Source: an uncultured Flavobacteriales bacterium
GTDB taxonomy: Bacteria > Bacteroidota > Bacteroidia > Flavobacteriales > Crocinitomicaceae
Assembly (NCBI GenBank): GCA_946479985.1
Contig: CAMLIF010000076.1
Span: 1-19,805 of the forward strand
Direction of reading: 5' to 3'
DNA: 19,805 bases
Shown: positions 7,069 through 15,103 of the stretch, in pieces
Layout: every line of letters begins with the position of its first letter
Position numbering within the stretch: position 1 is the first letter of the stretch
Translations under genes and position numbers: made by a program
Notes under the pieces: model-generated
Database searches by the model: none
The model's input: only the letters and a program-made list of their open reading frames with translations
What the model was told of the DNA's origin: nothing

Positions 7069-8064
7069 ATGAGTGAAAACGTACAAAAGGGACAAGACGA
7101 TCGCATGAATTTGTTGGTAACCATTTGGTTTTACCGGAAAATCCTGATAGTTACTTCCCTGGCTGGATTAGTTATTTCGACGGTTTTAGCATTCTTGATG
7201 ACACCCCTTTATCTTTCAACAGCGATCGTTTTCCCGGCTGCAACCAGTACGGTTTCGTTCTCCGAACAGCGTAACGCAAAAGCATCTTCCATGGATTTCG
7301 GTGAGGAAGAGCAGGCAGAGCAATTGATCCAAATCCTTCAGTCTTCGAAAGTTCGTGACAAAGTTGTTCAGAAATTCGATTTGATGAAGCATTACGAGAT
7401 TTCTCGGTCGGACGTAAATAAGAATTTTAAGATAGTTGAAGAATACAACGGGCATATTCAGTTTACACGTACACGTTACGGTTCCATTGCAATCGACGTG
7501 CGTGATAAGGATCCTGAATTGGCTGCTGAAATTGCTAATAAAATTGTGGATTTGATCGATACCGTGAAAAACGAAATGGTTTCTGAACGTACAATCCCGG
7601 CTTACGAGATCAATAAACGTAAGAAAACGCAGTTGGAATTCGAGAAACGATTGGTGTTAAGCCGTTTGGATTCGTTCGCAAGTATTGGAGTTGTTCCTTT
7701 GGAATACCGTGCAAATTTGTTCTCGGCGTATGTTGATGCGAAAGGAGCTGCGGATAAGGAAGATTTCAAGCGAAGAATCGATATCAACCTGAAATACGGA
7801 GCGGTATACGATGCCCTGGAATTTGAACGCAACGAAAAGATCATGAAACTGTCTGATTTCGCTCAGTCTTATGAGCAAGCCGAATCGGATGCAAATACGC
7901 AGTTCAATCACAAATTCATTGTAGAGCGAGCTGTAGTTGCTGATAAAAAAGACAAACCGAAGCGCTTGATCATCATGATCCTGTCGACTGCCGGAACGTT
8001 TATCTTCATGGTTTTTGCCTTATTGCTTCGCGATAAAATCAGAGAATTGAGAAAACTGGCTTAG
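7069..8064 (+). CDS. Wzz/polysaccharide chain-length determinant-like inner-membrane protein
   Basis: A 331-residue protein with the Wzz layout: a first membrane span at about 24-44 (KILIVTSLAGLVISTVLAFLM), the PLYLSTAIVFP segment just after it, a long charged periplasmic region (about 55-295, partly helical) and a second span at about 299-320 followed by a short RDKIRELRKLA tail. There is no cytoplasmic tyrosine-kinase domain, so it is the Wzz rather than the Wzc type. Such proteins set the length of O-antigen or capsule chains made by Wzy. It starts at ATG 7069; the frame extends upstream to 6982, but that part overlaps a promoter-like element. The polymerase/ligase gene begins one base after its stop. 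Confidence 0.85.
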   Translation: MSENVQKGQDDRMNLLVTIWFYRKILIVTSLAGLVISTVLAFLMTPLYLSTAIVFPAATSTVSFSEQRNAKASSMDFGEEEQAEQLIQILQSSKVRDKVVQKFDLMKHYEISRSDVNKNFKIVEEYNGHIQFTRTRYGSIAIDVRDKDPELAAEIANKIVDLIDTVKNEMVSERTIPAYEINKRKKTQLEFEKRLVLSRLDSFASIGVVPLEYRANLFSAYVDAKGAADKEDFKRRIDINLKYGAVYDALEFERNEKIMKLSDFAQSYEQAESDANTQFNHKFIVERAVVADKKDKPKRLIIMILSTAGTFIFMVFALLLRDKIRELRKLA

Positions 8065-8065
8065 T

Positions 8066-9502
8066 GTGACTTTTTTCAGGGAAAATGGTTGGCTGTTGGC
8101 TGGAGCTCTTTGCTTTATGGCCATTTTGGGTTATTTCGTTTGGAACGATAGCTTCATTGGTTATGCCATACCGTTTGGTTTACTCGCACTATATTCTGCT
8201 GTTTTCCATACGAGATTCACTTTCTTCCTGATCATTGCTGCAACTCCGCTTTCCATAAATATTGAAGAATATACCGACAGTTTTGGGCTGTTCGTTCCAA
8301 CAGAACCGTTACTCTTAATCACACTTTTTCTATTGCTTTTTCAAGGCCTGAAATCGAAAGTGTTTCCTGATTATTTGCGTCAATCGGCACTATATTGGGT
8401 TCTTTTGGTGTATTTCAGCTGGTTGCTGATAACAAGTATTACAAGTACCAATCCGGTAGCGTCATTTAAGTTCTTATTGGTTCGTTGCTGGTTTATTATT
8501 CCCATGTTTTTTTACGGATCCGGAATTCTTACCAGCAAAAAGACTATTTGGTTATTCCTGTGGCTCTTTGTTTCAGGAATGATCGCTGCCATCGTGTTTA
8601 CACTTGTTGTACATGCGGGATATCGCTTCGGAGAGAAGGAAAGTCATTGGGTTATGTGGCCGTTCTTTAAAGATCATACTATTTATGGTGCTTTGGTAGC
8701 ATTTGTTGTTCCGTTAATCATGGGGATGATCTGGTCGAAGAAGCACTCGCCTTTGATTCAATTCATTTTAGTAAGCTTTTTCATTATCTCACTACTTGGA
8801 CTGTATTTTTCGTATACCCGGGCAGCCCAGTTAAGCCTGGTTTTGGGCGGCGGAGTTTATTTACTGATCCGGTTCAGGATCAAATTCAGCTGGGTAGCTT
8901 CAGCATTTGGTGCGTTTTTACTTTTTATCTGGTTTTCCTGGGACAGCATTCAACAGGAACTGGCCCGAAACAAATTTGAGCACACTACTGAAAATATCAG
9001 CGAACGATTTCAAAGTGCTGCCAATGTAACAACCGATGCTTCTAACCTGGAACGTATAAATCGCTGGTCGTGTGCTATTGAAATGTTTAAGGAACGACCC
9101 CTGGTTGGATTCGGTCCGGGAACATACGCTTTCGAATATGCCCGTTTCCAGGATCCGGAGAATTTGACCATTATCTCTACAAACTTTGGAACCTTAGGGA
9201 ATGCGCACAGTGAATATCTGGGTCCGCTTTCTGAAACCGGACTTCCCGGAATGCTCATTGTTTTTGCAATGGTAGGAATCATGTTTTACCTGGGAATCGA
9301 CTTGTATCAGCGCTGGCCTGCTGAAGATAAGGAAGTGCGAACAATCATCATGGCTTGCATTATTGCATTGTGTTCCTACTTTATTCATGCATTCCTGAAT
9401 AATTATTTGGATACGGATAAAGCTGCAGTTCCCGTTTGGTCTATCTGTGCTATTTTTGTAGCGCTTCGCTATCGCTTAAAAATGAACGATACGAAAATCT
9501 AA
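8066..9502 (+). CDS. O-antigen polymerase / O-antigen ligase family membrane protein (Wzy/WaaL-like)
   Basis: A 478-residue, very hydrophobic protein with roughly ten or more membrane spans. The Wzy_C-type core is visible: RAAQLSLVLGGGVYL at about 250-264, a large loop with RINRWSCAIEMFKERPLVGFGPGTY near 330-352, and the conserved His in GNAHSEYLGPLSETGLPG near 375-392. These proteins polymerise O-antigen units or attach them to lipid A-core in the periplasm; sequence alone does not separate the two. Translation begins at GTG 8066, one base after the wzz stop, which suggests coupling. Pairing with a Wzz-like protein favours the polymerase role. No glycosyltransferase or flippase gene is adjacent. 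Confidence 0.86.
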   Translation: MTFFRENGWLLAGALCFMAILGYFVWNDSFIGYAIPFGLLALYSAVFHTRFTFFLIIAATPLSINIEEYTDSFGLFVPTEPLLLITLFLLLFQGLKSKVFPDYLRQSALYWVLLVYFSWLLITSITSTNPVASFKFLLVRCWFIIPMFFYGSGILTSKKTIWLFLWLFVSGMIAAIVFTLVVHAGYRFGEKESHWVMWPFFKDHTIYGALVAFVVPLIMGMIWSKKHSPLIQFILVSFFIISLLGLYFSYTRAAQLSLVLGGGVYLLIRFRIKFSWVASAFGAFLLFIWFSWDSIQQELARNKFEHTTENISERFQSAANVTTDASNLERINRWSCAIEMFKERPLVGFGPGTYAFEYARFQDPENLTIISTNFGTLGNAHSEYLGPLSETGLPGMLIVFAMVGIMFYLGIDLYQRWPAEDKEVRTIIMACIIALCSYFIHAFLNNYLDTDKAAVPVWSICAIFVALRYRLKMNDTKI

Positions 9503-9550
9503 TACTCAATTTTAGAATTGGGTTACTGAGTACATTTTCAATTAGTAGTT

Positions 9551-10135
9551 ATGTTTACAGGAATTATAGAAACGTTAGGTGAGATCGTGGGAGTAGAACA
9601 CGAAGACACCAATATCCATTACACGGTTAAATCGAGTATAACCAACGAATTGAAGATTGACCAGAGTGTTGCCCACAATGGCTGCTGCTTAACAGTTGTG
9701 AAATTAGACGGCGATACTTATGTTGTTACTGCAATCAAAGAAAGCATCGACAGAACAAATATGAGCGAGTGGAAAGTTGGCTCGAAAGTGAACCTCGAAC
9801 GCTGTATGCAGCTGGGTGCTCGTTTAGACGGTCATATTGTTCAGGGACATGTTGACACCGTTGGAACATGTATCAAGGTAGAAGATTTGGACGGAAGCTG
9901 GAAGTACACTTTTAGGTATGACGATAATCAGCCAACAGTTCAAAAAGGTTCCATCACTGTAAACGGAGTAAGTTTAACTGTTGTAGATTCTGAAAAAGGA
10001 TTGTTTTCTGTCTGCATTATTCCCTACACGCACGAACACACAAATTTCCATACGTTTGAACAGGGAAGTTTGGTGAATCTGGAGTTCGATATCATCGGAA
10101 AATATGTTGCGCGTTTGATGGAAGTCAAATCTTAA
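9551..10135 (+). CDS. ribE: Riboflavin synthase, alpha subunit
   Basis: It converts two 6,7-dimethyl-8-ribityllumazine molecules to riboflavin and a pyrimidine. At 194 residues it has both lumazine-binding halves: MFTGIIE (1-7) with SVAHNGCCLTVV (39-50) in the first, and GHIVQGHVDTVG (94-105), ITVNGVSLTVV (135-145) and IIPYTHEHTNF (156-166) in the second, ending VNLEFDIIGKYVAR. It lies 48 bp after the polymerase gene on the same strand, and may share its transcript. No FMN riboswitch is present in the short upstream gap. The gene is also called ribC in some nomenclatures. Confidence 0.96.
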   Translation: MFTGIIETLGEIVGVEHEDTNIHYTVKSSITNELKIDQSVAHNGCCLTVVKLDGDTYVVTAIKESIDRTNMSEWKVGSKVNLERCMQLGARLDGHIVQGHVDTVGTCIKVEDLDGSWKYTFRYDDNQPTVQKGSITVNGVSLTVVDSEKGLFSVCIIPYTHEHTNFHTFEQGSLVNLEFDIIGKYVARLMEVKS

Positions 10136-10271
10136 TGATTTATTAATCCGCATACTTAAATCGATTTAGTTTTTTATAATCAACTGAAAGTTAGCGCTAT
10201 AATATTGATTGGTGATTTGCTGAAAAATAATTGGAACAGAAAAAATCAACCGTTCTGACATCGTCTTTTCA

Positions 10272-10279
10272 TACCTTTG
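10272..10279 (+). promoter_or_regulatory. -7 promoter box of the MopE-repeat protein gene
   Basis: TACCTTTG matches the Bacteroidota -7 consensus exactly and lies 14 nt before ATG 10294. A clear TTTG box at the right spacing was not found. Its position supports the ATG at 10294 over a TTG at 10231. Confidence 0.55.
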
Positions 10280-10293
10280 GAAAAAAATTTAAT

Positions 10294-13122
10294 ATGAAGA
10301 GACTTTTCATTTTTCTAACTTTCCTATTCCCTCTTATCGGAGTTGCACAAATTGCATCCTGGGATTTTACGGGTGAAGCAAACGTGGTAACCAGTACCGC
10401 TGAGGTTTTCGATGCTAATCTAGACGCTTCATCAGAATTGACAAGAGGTGCTGGTGCTGTGGCATCCGCAGGATCAAATTCATTCAGAACGCAAGGTTTT
10501 CAAAATAACGGAATTTCCACAGCGAATACAGATTATTTTGAAAACACTTTCTCTGCTGCCCCGGGATACACACTTTCGTTTAGTACAATCAATGCAACTT
10601 TTGCCGGAACAGCTAGCTTTTCTGCTGGTTCCGGAGTTTCCATGCAATATGCATATAGCTTAGACGGAACAACTTTCACTTTGATTGGTTCTCCTTTCGT
10701 TCTTACAGCGAATGGTGCAATGCCGGCGATTGACTTAAGCGGTATTTCAGCATTGCAAAATGTTGCGGATAACATCACCGTTACTTTTCGTTTTTACGCA
10801 AGCGGACAAACTACAACGGGTGGTTGGGGATATAATTCTCCTTCAGCTGCTCCGGGATTAGCATTTGGCGGAACTTTAACTCCGGTAGTTGTTGGTTGCA
10901 ACACAGCACATTCGTTTGCTGCCTCGGCTTGTTCTACATACACTGTTCCTTCAGGAGATGAAACATACACAACTTCAGGAACCTACATGGATACGATTCC
11001 AAATGCAGCTTTGTGTGACAGTATTTTGACGATCAATTTAACGATCTTGCAACCTACAACAAATACCATTTCTCCTTCAGCTTGTACGCAATATACCGTT
11101 CCTTCAGGAGACGAAACTTATATGGCTTCAGGAACATACATGGATACTATTCCGAATTCTTTGGGTTGCGATAGTATTCTAACCATTAACTTAACGATCG
11201 TTACCTCTATTACTTATTATGCTGACACCGATCTAGACGGATTGGGTGATCCGAATTCAACTACAACGGCTTGTACGCAGCCTGGTGGTTATGTAATAAA
11301 CAGCAACGACTGCGATGATTCAGACAATCTGATCGGAGCAGCAACAACCTGGTATTTGGATGCCGATGGAGATACTTATGGAAGTTCAACTTCTGTGATT
11401 GCCTGTGTAGCACCTGCAAACCACGTAGCGAATAACACAGATTGTGACGACGCAAACGCTTCTGTTAATCCGGGCGCTACTGAAATTCCTAACAACGGAA
11501 TTGATGAGGATTGTACCGGAGGAGACTTAGTGATAGCTCCAACTCCAATTGCAATGTACGAGTTTACAGGAAACGATTGTGCCGGAACTAATTTAGATGT
11601 AACAACACAACCTGCGAATGCTACTTTTGGTTCTTATGCGGCTACTTCCGGTACATTAACATGTGCTTCCGGAAGTAACATAATTAATTATTCTGACTGG
11701 AATCTAGCTACTGATGTAGATTTGACTGAGTACTATTCTTTCAATGTTACACCTGCTTCTTGTTATGAAATGGATCTGACAGAATTACATTTCACCCATA
11801 AAAACAGTGGTACCGGAGGAACACCAACAATTCATATTCGTTCAAGCTTAGATGGATATGCTGCTGACGTTGCAACAGTTTCAATTGCTGCTGCAAATGT
11901 TATTCAAAACGAAAATATCGCTTTACCAACTCAGTTTACAGGATTAACATCAGCGGTTGAATTCCGTTTCTATGTTACTTCAATGGCTGGTTCAGGTGCC
12001 ACTTACCGTCATGATAACGTTTCTCTTTTCGGAACGCTTACAGCACTTCCAACTTCAACATATTATGCTGATGCTGATAACGATGGTTACGGTGATGCTG
12101 CAGCTTCTGTAACAGATTGTATTGCTCCGGCAGGATATGTAACTGATAATACAGATTGTAACGATAACAACGCTGCTGAGTATCCTGGTGCCATCTGGGC
12201 AATTGATAACGACAACGATGGTTTTGCCGGAACAACAACACAAACTTCATGTACACAGCCGGTTGGATATATCGTATCAACCGCTCCGGCAGATTGTAAT
12301 GACAACGACAACACAATAACAGGACAAACAACGTATTATGCCGATACAGATAATGACGGATTTGGTGATGCAAATAATTCTCAATCTGCTTGTACGGCTC
12401 CGGTAGGTTACGTAACAAATGATGATGATTGTGATGATTCTGACAATTCGGTTGGGATTCCTAACATCACTTACTATATGGACTTAGACGGTGATATGTA
12501 TGGTGATCCGAACAGCCCGGTTTTAGGATGTGCTATTCAGATCGGATATTCTCCGAACAACCTGGATTGTGATGATACAGATTCTTCAATAAATCCGGAT
12601 GCAGCGGAAGTTTGTGACGGTATTGACAATAACTGTGATGGAAATATTGATGAAGGTTTTCTTCAGGTTACTTACTATGCAGATGCAGATAATGACGGTT
12701 TTGGTGACGACCAGAATTCTGTAACAGATTGTGCTGCTCCAAACGGATATGTTGTAAACAATACAGATTGTGACGACACAGATGAAAACATCAACCCGGA
12801 TGCAACCGACACTGAAGGAAATTCAATTGATGAAAACTGTGATGGTGTAGACGGAAACCTGGGACTTTCAGATGCAAAATTCAATGCTTTGACAGCTTAT
12901 CCGAATCCGGGAAGTGAAAATGTAACAATTACATTTAGCGGTTCTATGGAAAACACAACACTTCGCTTCATCGGAGTTGATGGTAAAATGGTGAATACCG
13001 GTTCTGTTGTTAATACAACAAACGGATTGGTGGTTTCAACTCAAAACCTGATCCCTGGTGTTTATTTCATCGAAGTAACTCAAAACGGAACACAGCAAGT
13101 GGTTCGCTGGGTGAAGAAATAA
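10294..13122 (+). CDS. T9SS-secreted protein with MopE/thrombospondin-type calcium-binding repeats
   Basis: A 942-residue exported protein. Residues 1-19 (MKRLFIFLTFLFPLIGVAQ) are a signal peptide. About 20-205 is a beta-sandwich-like domain (ASWDFTG...FGGTL). Next come two tandem repeats of about 48 residues, each with YTVPSGDETY, SGTYMDTIPN and CDSILTINLTI. Seven MopE-like units follow (pattern YYADxDxDGFGD...C..P.GYV..N.TDCDD), two before and five after a second beta-sandwich-like domain at about 418-585. The Asp/Asn loops suit calcium binding. The C-terminus is a type A T9SS sorting domain: AYPNPGSENVTITFSG, LIPGVYFIEVTQNG, ending RWVKK. A surface or released adhesin-like role is inferred. 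The frame extends upstream to a TTG at 10231, but the signal peptide and the promoter point to 10294. Confidence 0.92.
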   Translation: MKRLFIFLTFLFPLIGVAQIASWDFTGEANVVTSTAEVFDANLDASSELTRGAGAVASAGSNSFRTQGFQNNGISTANTDYFENTFSAAPGYTLSFSTINATFAGTASFSAGSGVSMQYAYSLDGTTFTLIGSPFVLTANGAMPAIDLSGISALQNVADNITVTFRFYASGQTTTGGWGYNSPSAAPGLAFGGTLTPVVVGCNTAHSFAASACSTYTVPSGDETYTTSGTYMDTIPNAALCDSILTINLTILQPTTNTISPSACTQYTVPSGDETYMASGTYMDTIPNSLGCDSILTINLTIVTSITYYADTDLDGLGDPNSTTTACTQPGGYVINSNDCDDSDNLIGAATTWYLDADGDTYGSSTSVIACVAPANHVANNTDCDDANASVNPGATEIPNNGIDEDCTGGDLVIAPTPIAMYEFTGNDCAGTNLDVTTQPANATFGSYAATSGTLTCASGSNIINYSDWNLATDVDLTEYYSFNVTPASCYEMDLTELHFTHKNSGTGGTPTIHIRSSLDGYAADVATVSIAAANVIQNENIALPTQFTGLTSAVEFRFYVTSMAGSGATYRHDNVSLFGTLTALPTSTYYADADNDGYGDAAASVTDCIAPAGYVTDNTDCNDNNAAEYPGAIWAIDNDNDGFAGTTTQTSCTQPVGYIVSTAPADCNDNDNTITGQTTYYADTDNDGFGDANNSQSACTAPVGYVTNDDDCDDSDNSVGIPNITYYMDLDGDMYGDPNSPVLGCAIQIGYSPNNLDCDDTDSSINPDAAEVCDGIDNNCDGNIDEGFLQVTYYADADNDGFGDDQNSVTDCAAPNGYVVNNTDCDDTDENINPDATDTEGNSIDENCDGVDGNLGLSDAKFNALTAYPNPGSENVTITFSGSMENTTLRFIGVDGKMVNTGSVVNTTNGLVVSTQNLIPGVYFIEVTQNGTQQVVRWVKK

Positions 13123-13144
13123 CGGAGTAATTATTATTCAATTT

Positions 13145-13182
13145 AACAAGTAGGGACAGGTCGCGACCTGTCCCTACTTGTT
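13145..13182 (+). terminator. Perfect 38-bp palindrome, terminator or REP-like element
   Basis: Arms AACAAGTAGGGACAGGTCG and its exact reverse complement meet at a central TCGCGA with no unpaired base; in RNA at least the central 4 nt would form the loop. The right side continues TTTTAAAG, so the plus-strand transcript ends in UUGUUUU, fitting a terminator for the MopE-repeat gene whose stop is 22 bp upstream. The sequence symmetry is higher than a terminator needs, so a mobile palindromic repeat used as terminator is possible. Confidence 0.75.
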
Positions 13183-13208
13183 TTAAAGCCTAGCATAACC
13201 CTCAACTT

Positions 13209-13238
13209 TTTGGAAATGTTTAATTGTTGTTATCTTTT
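13209..13238 (+). promoter_or_regulatory. Promoter of the GNAT gene
   Basis: TTTG (13209-13212), an 18-nt spacer and TATCTTTT (13231-13238; one mismatch in the last base) lie 15 nt before ATG 13254. The upstream in-frame TTG at 13224 is inside the spacer, which excludes it as the start from this promoter. Confidence 0.6.
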
Positions 13239-13253
13239 CGAAAAATATCAATA

Positions 13254-13790
13254 ATGAAATCAACACAAATCAATTGGCAGCCAACTCACTTGGAATCGGA
13301 AGTTGTAAAATTGGTCCCGCTTCAGGATTCAGATTTTGAAGCTTTGTACTTAGTAGCTTCTGATCCGTTGATTTGGGAACAGCACCCGACCAGTGACAGA
13401 TACAAGCGGGAAGTTTTTCAGGACTTTTTCAATAAAGCGCTTGCTACTGGCTCGGCCTTTGGTATTTACGAGAAGTCAACCGGGGAATTGATTGGTTCTA
13501 CACGTTATTACGATTACAAACCGGAAGAATCGTCTGTTGCGGTTGGTTATACCTTTCTCGCTCGTCGGTATTGGGGAGGAAAATTCAATCAGTCGGGAAA
13601 GCGCCTGGTAATTGATTACGCCTTGGAATTTGTAAACAATGTATGCTTCCACATTGCGCCAAAGAATATTCGTTCCCAGGAAGCCATTTTGAAAATAGGA
13701 GCTGTGAAACATCGTGAATATCATTTGGAAGAATTCGGATCTCAATCGCTCCACTTTGAATTTCTGATTACTAAAGATTCCTGGGCTTGA
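13254..13790 (+). CDS. GNAT family N-acetyltransferase
   Basis: A 178-residue protein of the RimJ/RimL-like acetyltransferase type. Conserved parts visible are LESEVVKLVPLQDSDFEALY near the N-terminus (beta-1/alpha-1), FGIYEKSTGELIGSTRYYDY (beta-2/beta-3), the acetyl-CoA-binding region VAVGYTFLARRYWGGKFNQSGKRLVIDYAL, and NIRSQEAILKIGAVKHREYHLEEFG at the C-terminal end. The family moves acetyl from acetyl-CoA to amines or protein N-termini; the substrate cannot be read from the sequence. It appears to be a single-gene transcript between the palindrome and DUF4286. Confidence 0.9.
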   Translation: MKSTQINWQPTHLESEVVKLVPLQDSDFEALYLVASDPLIWEQHPTSDRYKREVFQDFFNKALATGSAFGIYEKSTGELIGSTRYYDYKPEESSVAVGYTFLARRYWGGKFNQSGKRLVIDYALEFVNNVCFHIAPKNIRSQEAILKIGAVKHREYHLEEFGSQSLHFEFLITKDSWA

Positions 13791-13820
13791 AACCCTGGTG
13801 AATGCTAAATTTATTTCGCT

Positions 13821-13828
13821 TAACTTTG
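13821..13828 (+). promoter_or_regulatory. -7 promoter box of DUF4286-rsmA
   Basis: TAACTTTG is identical to the dxs -7 box and lies 16 nt before ATG 13845. No good -33 TTTG is seen at the expected distance. Confidence 0.5.
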
Positions 13829-13844
13829 TCAATCAGAAAAATCT

Positions 13845-14168
13845 ATGCAGGTAATTTATAATGTAACGGTAAGCATTGACCCAAGTGTTGAACATGATTG
13901 GGTAGAATGGATGCGCACAAAACATATTCCGGAAGTAATGGCAACTGGTTGTTTTTTGGAGAGCAGAATTTCCAAAATGAATAATGAGGAAGACGATGCC
14001 TGTACTTATGCGATGACCTATATTGCTTACAGCCAGGATGACCTTACGAAATACCAGCGCGAATTTGCTCCGGCATTGCAGGTTGCTCACAAACAGCGTT
14101 ACGAAGGTCGTTTTGCGGCGTTCAGAAGTACTTTAAACGTCCTGGAACACTATACAAATGTACGTTAA
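13845..14168 (+). CDS. DUF4286 family protein
   Basis: A 107-residue cytosolic protein beginning MQVIYNVTVSIDPSVEHDWVEW, the typical DUF4286 opening, followed by MRTKHIPEVMATGCFLESRI and, later, YAMTYIAYSQDDLTKYQREFAPAL and RYEGRFAAFRSTLNVLE. The alternating pattern suggests a small ferredoxin-like dimeric alpha/beta barrel, by resemblance only. Function is unknown. Its last 11 bases overlap the start of rsmA in another frame, so the two are almost certainly co-translated. My recollection is that this pair is common in Flavobacteriia, which hints at a link with translation. Confidence 0.88.
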   Translation: MQVIYNVTVSIDPSVEHDWVEWMRTKHIPEVMATGCFLESRISKMNNEEDDACTYAMTYIAYSQDDLTKYQREFAPALQVAHKQRYEGRFAAFRSTLNVLEHYTNVR

Positions 14169-14958
14169 AGCCAAAAAACACCTCGGCCAGCATTTCTTAA
14201 AGGATTTGGCTATTTGTCAACGAATTGCCGAACAGTTCAAGCATCACCAGGGAATAAATACAGTTATTGAAATCGGTCCCGGAACGGGAGCTTTGACAGA
14301 TTTCCTGTTAAAGGATCCTGCAACCGAATTGTATGTAATGGATGTTGACAAAGAATCTATTGATTTTCTCGAAGTTCACTATAAAGAACAGCTTAAGGAT
14401 AAGGGCCGAATTATTTTTGGCGATTTCCTGAAAATGGATCCGTTGGCTATAGTTGGAAATCGGCCGTTTGCCGTGGTTGGTAATTTCCCCTACAATATTT
14501 CCTCACAAATACTTTTCCGCTGTATTGATTACAAAGATCATGTTCCTGAAATAATGGGGATGTTCCAGAAGGAAGTTGCGCAGCGCGTAGCCGAAAAACC
14601 GGGAACAAAAACCTATGGAATCCTAAGTGTTTTGTTACAGGCATATTATGACATTGAATATTGTTTCACCGTTGACGAGAACGCGTTTAATCCGCCGCCA
14701 AAAGTGAAATCGGGAGTTATCCGCTGTACCAGGAATAACCGCGAAAAATTGGCGTGTGACGAGAAGCTGTTCAAGCAGTTAGTGAAAATGAGCTTTAATC
14801 AGCGCAGAAAAACCATTCGCAATTCAATTAAAGCATTACTTCCTGAAACGTACGAGGAAAATCCTATGCTGCAGCTTCGTCCGGAACGATTGGGAGTAGA
14901 AGAATTTATTGAATTGACTCTTTGGATTGAAAAACATCGAAAAACGGATCAGGAGTAA
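14158..14958 (+). CDS. rsmA: 16S rRNA (adenine1518/1519-N6)-dimethyltransferase
   Basis: RsmA (KsgA) dimethylates two adjacent adenosines near the 3' end of 16S rRNA during late small-subunit assembly. At 266 residues it is of normal length. Motifs: AKKHLGQHFL (5-14), SAM-binding EIGPGTGALT (38-47), acidic MDVDKE (61-66), the catalytic GNFPYNIS (108-115), MFQKEVAQR, then the C-terminal PPPKVKSGVI, FNQRRKTIRNS and RPERLGVEEF. It begins within the last codons of the DUF4286 gene. Confidence 0.97.
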   Translation: MYVKAKKHLGQHFLKDLAICQRIAEQFKHHQGINTVIEIGPGTGALTDFLLKDPATELYVMDVDKESIDFLEVHYKEQLKDKGRIIFGDFLKMDPLAIVGNRPFAVVGNFPYNISSQILFRCIDYKDHVPEIMGMFQKEVAQRVAEKPGTKTYGILSVLLQAYYDIEYCFTVDENAFNPPPKVKSGVIRCTRNNREKLACDEKLFKQLVKMSFNQRRKTIRNSIKALLPETYEENPMLQLRPERLGVEEFIELTLWIEKHRKTDQE

Positions 14959-14985
14959 TTCCGGGTGATTTCATACCTTTTACTA

Positions 14986-15015
14986 ACAGATTTCTGCCAA
15001 AAAATGGTAATCTGT
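14986..15015 (+). other. Hairpin downstream of rsmA
   Basis: ACAGATT and AATCTGT form a 7-bp stem, with an inner CCA/TGG pairing around an A-rich loop, 27 bp after the rsmA stop. No U-tract follows. Possibly a 3'-end structure. Confidence 0.35.
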
Positions 15016-15027
15016 GAATAAGTAATG

Positions 15028-15068
15028 TGTCGGAAGTCCAGAATTTGTTTTGCTCCGACAGTTTTTAG
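15028..15068 (+). terminator. Putative rsmA terminator
   Basis: TGTCGGA (15028-15034) and TCCGACA (15054-15060) form a 7-bp stem with a 19-nt loop, followed by GTTTTTAG. The stem's right half and the T-run lie inside the promoter of the next gene, so terminator and promoter share sequence. Confidence 0.5.
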
Positions 15069-15078
15069 ATTATTTTTG
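15049..15078 (+). promoter_or_regulatory. Promoter of the DksA/TraR-like gene and lspA
   Basis: TTTG (15049-15052), an 18-nt spacer and TATTTTTG (15071-15078), both exact consensus boxes, lie 25 nt before ATG 15104. The in-frame TTG at 15050 is within the -33 box and is not a plausible start. Confidence 0.7.
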
Positions 15079-15103
15079 TGCGAATTTCATAAAAACTCGA
15101 AAC

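Noticed and set aside
9503..9550. Possible FMN riboswitch before ribE
   Set aside because: Only 48 bases separate it from the upstream stop and none of the conserved FMN-element blocks is present.
10164..10184. Terminator after ribE at the TAAATCGATTTA palindrome followed by a T-run
   Set aside because: The stem is only about four AT base pairs once a loop is allowed; too weak to call.
12038..12418. Antisense open frame of 126 codons within the MopE-repeat gene
   Set aside because: The repeated composition of the sense gene keeps the antisense frame open; the product is low-complexity His/Tyr/Leu-rich.
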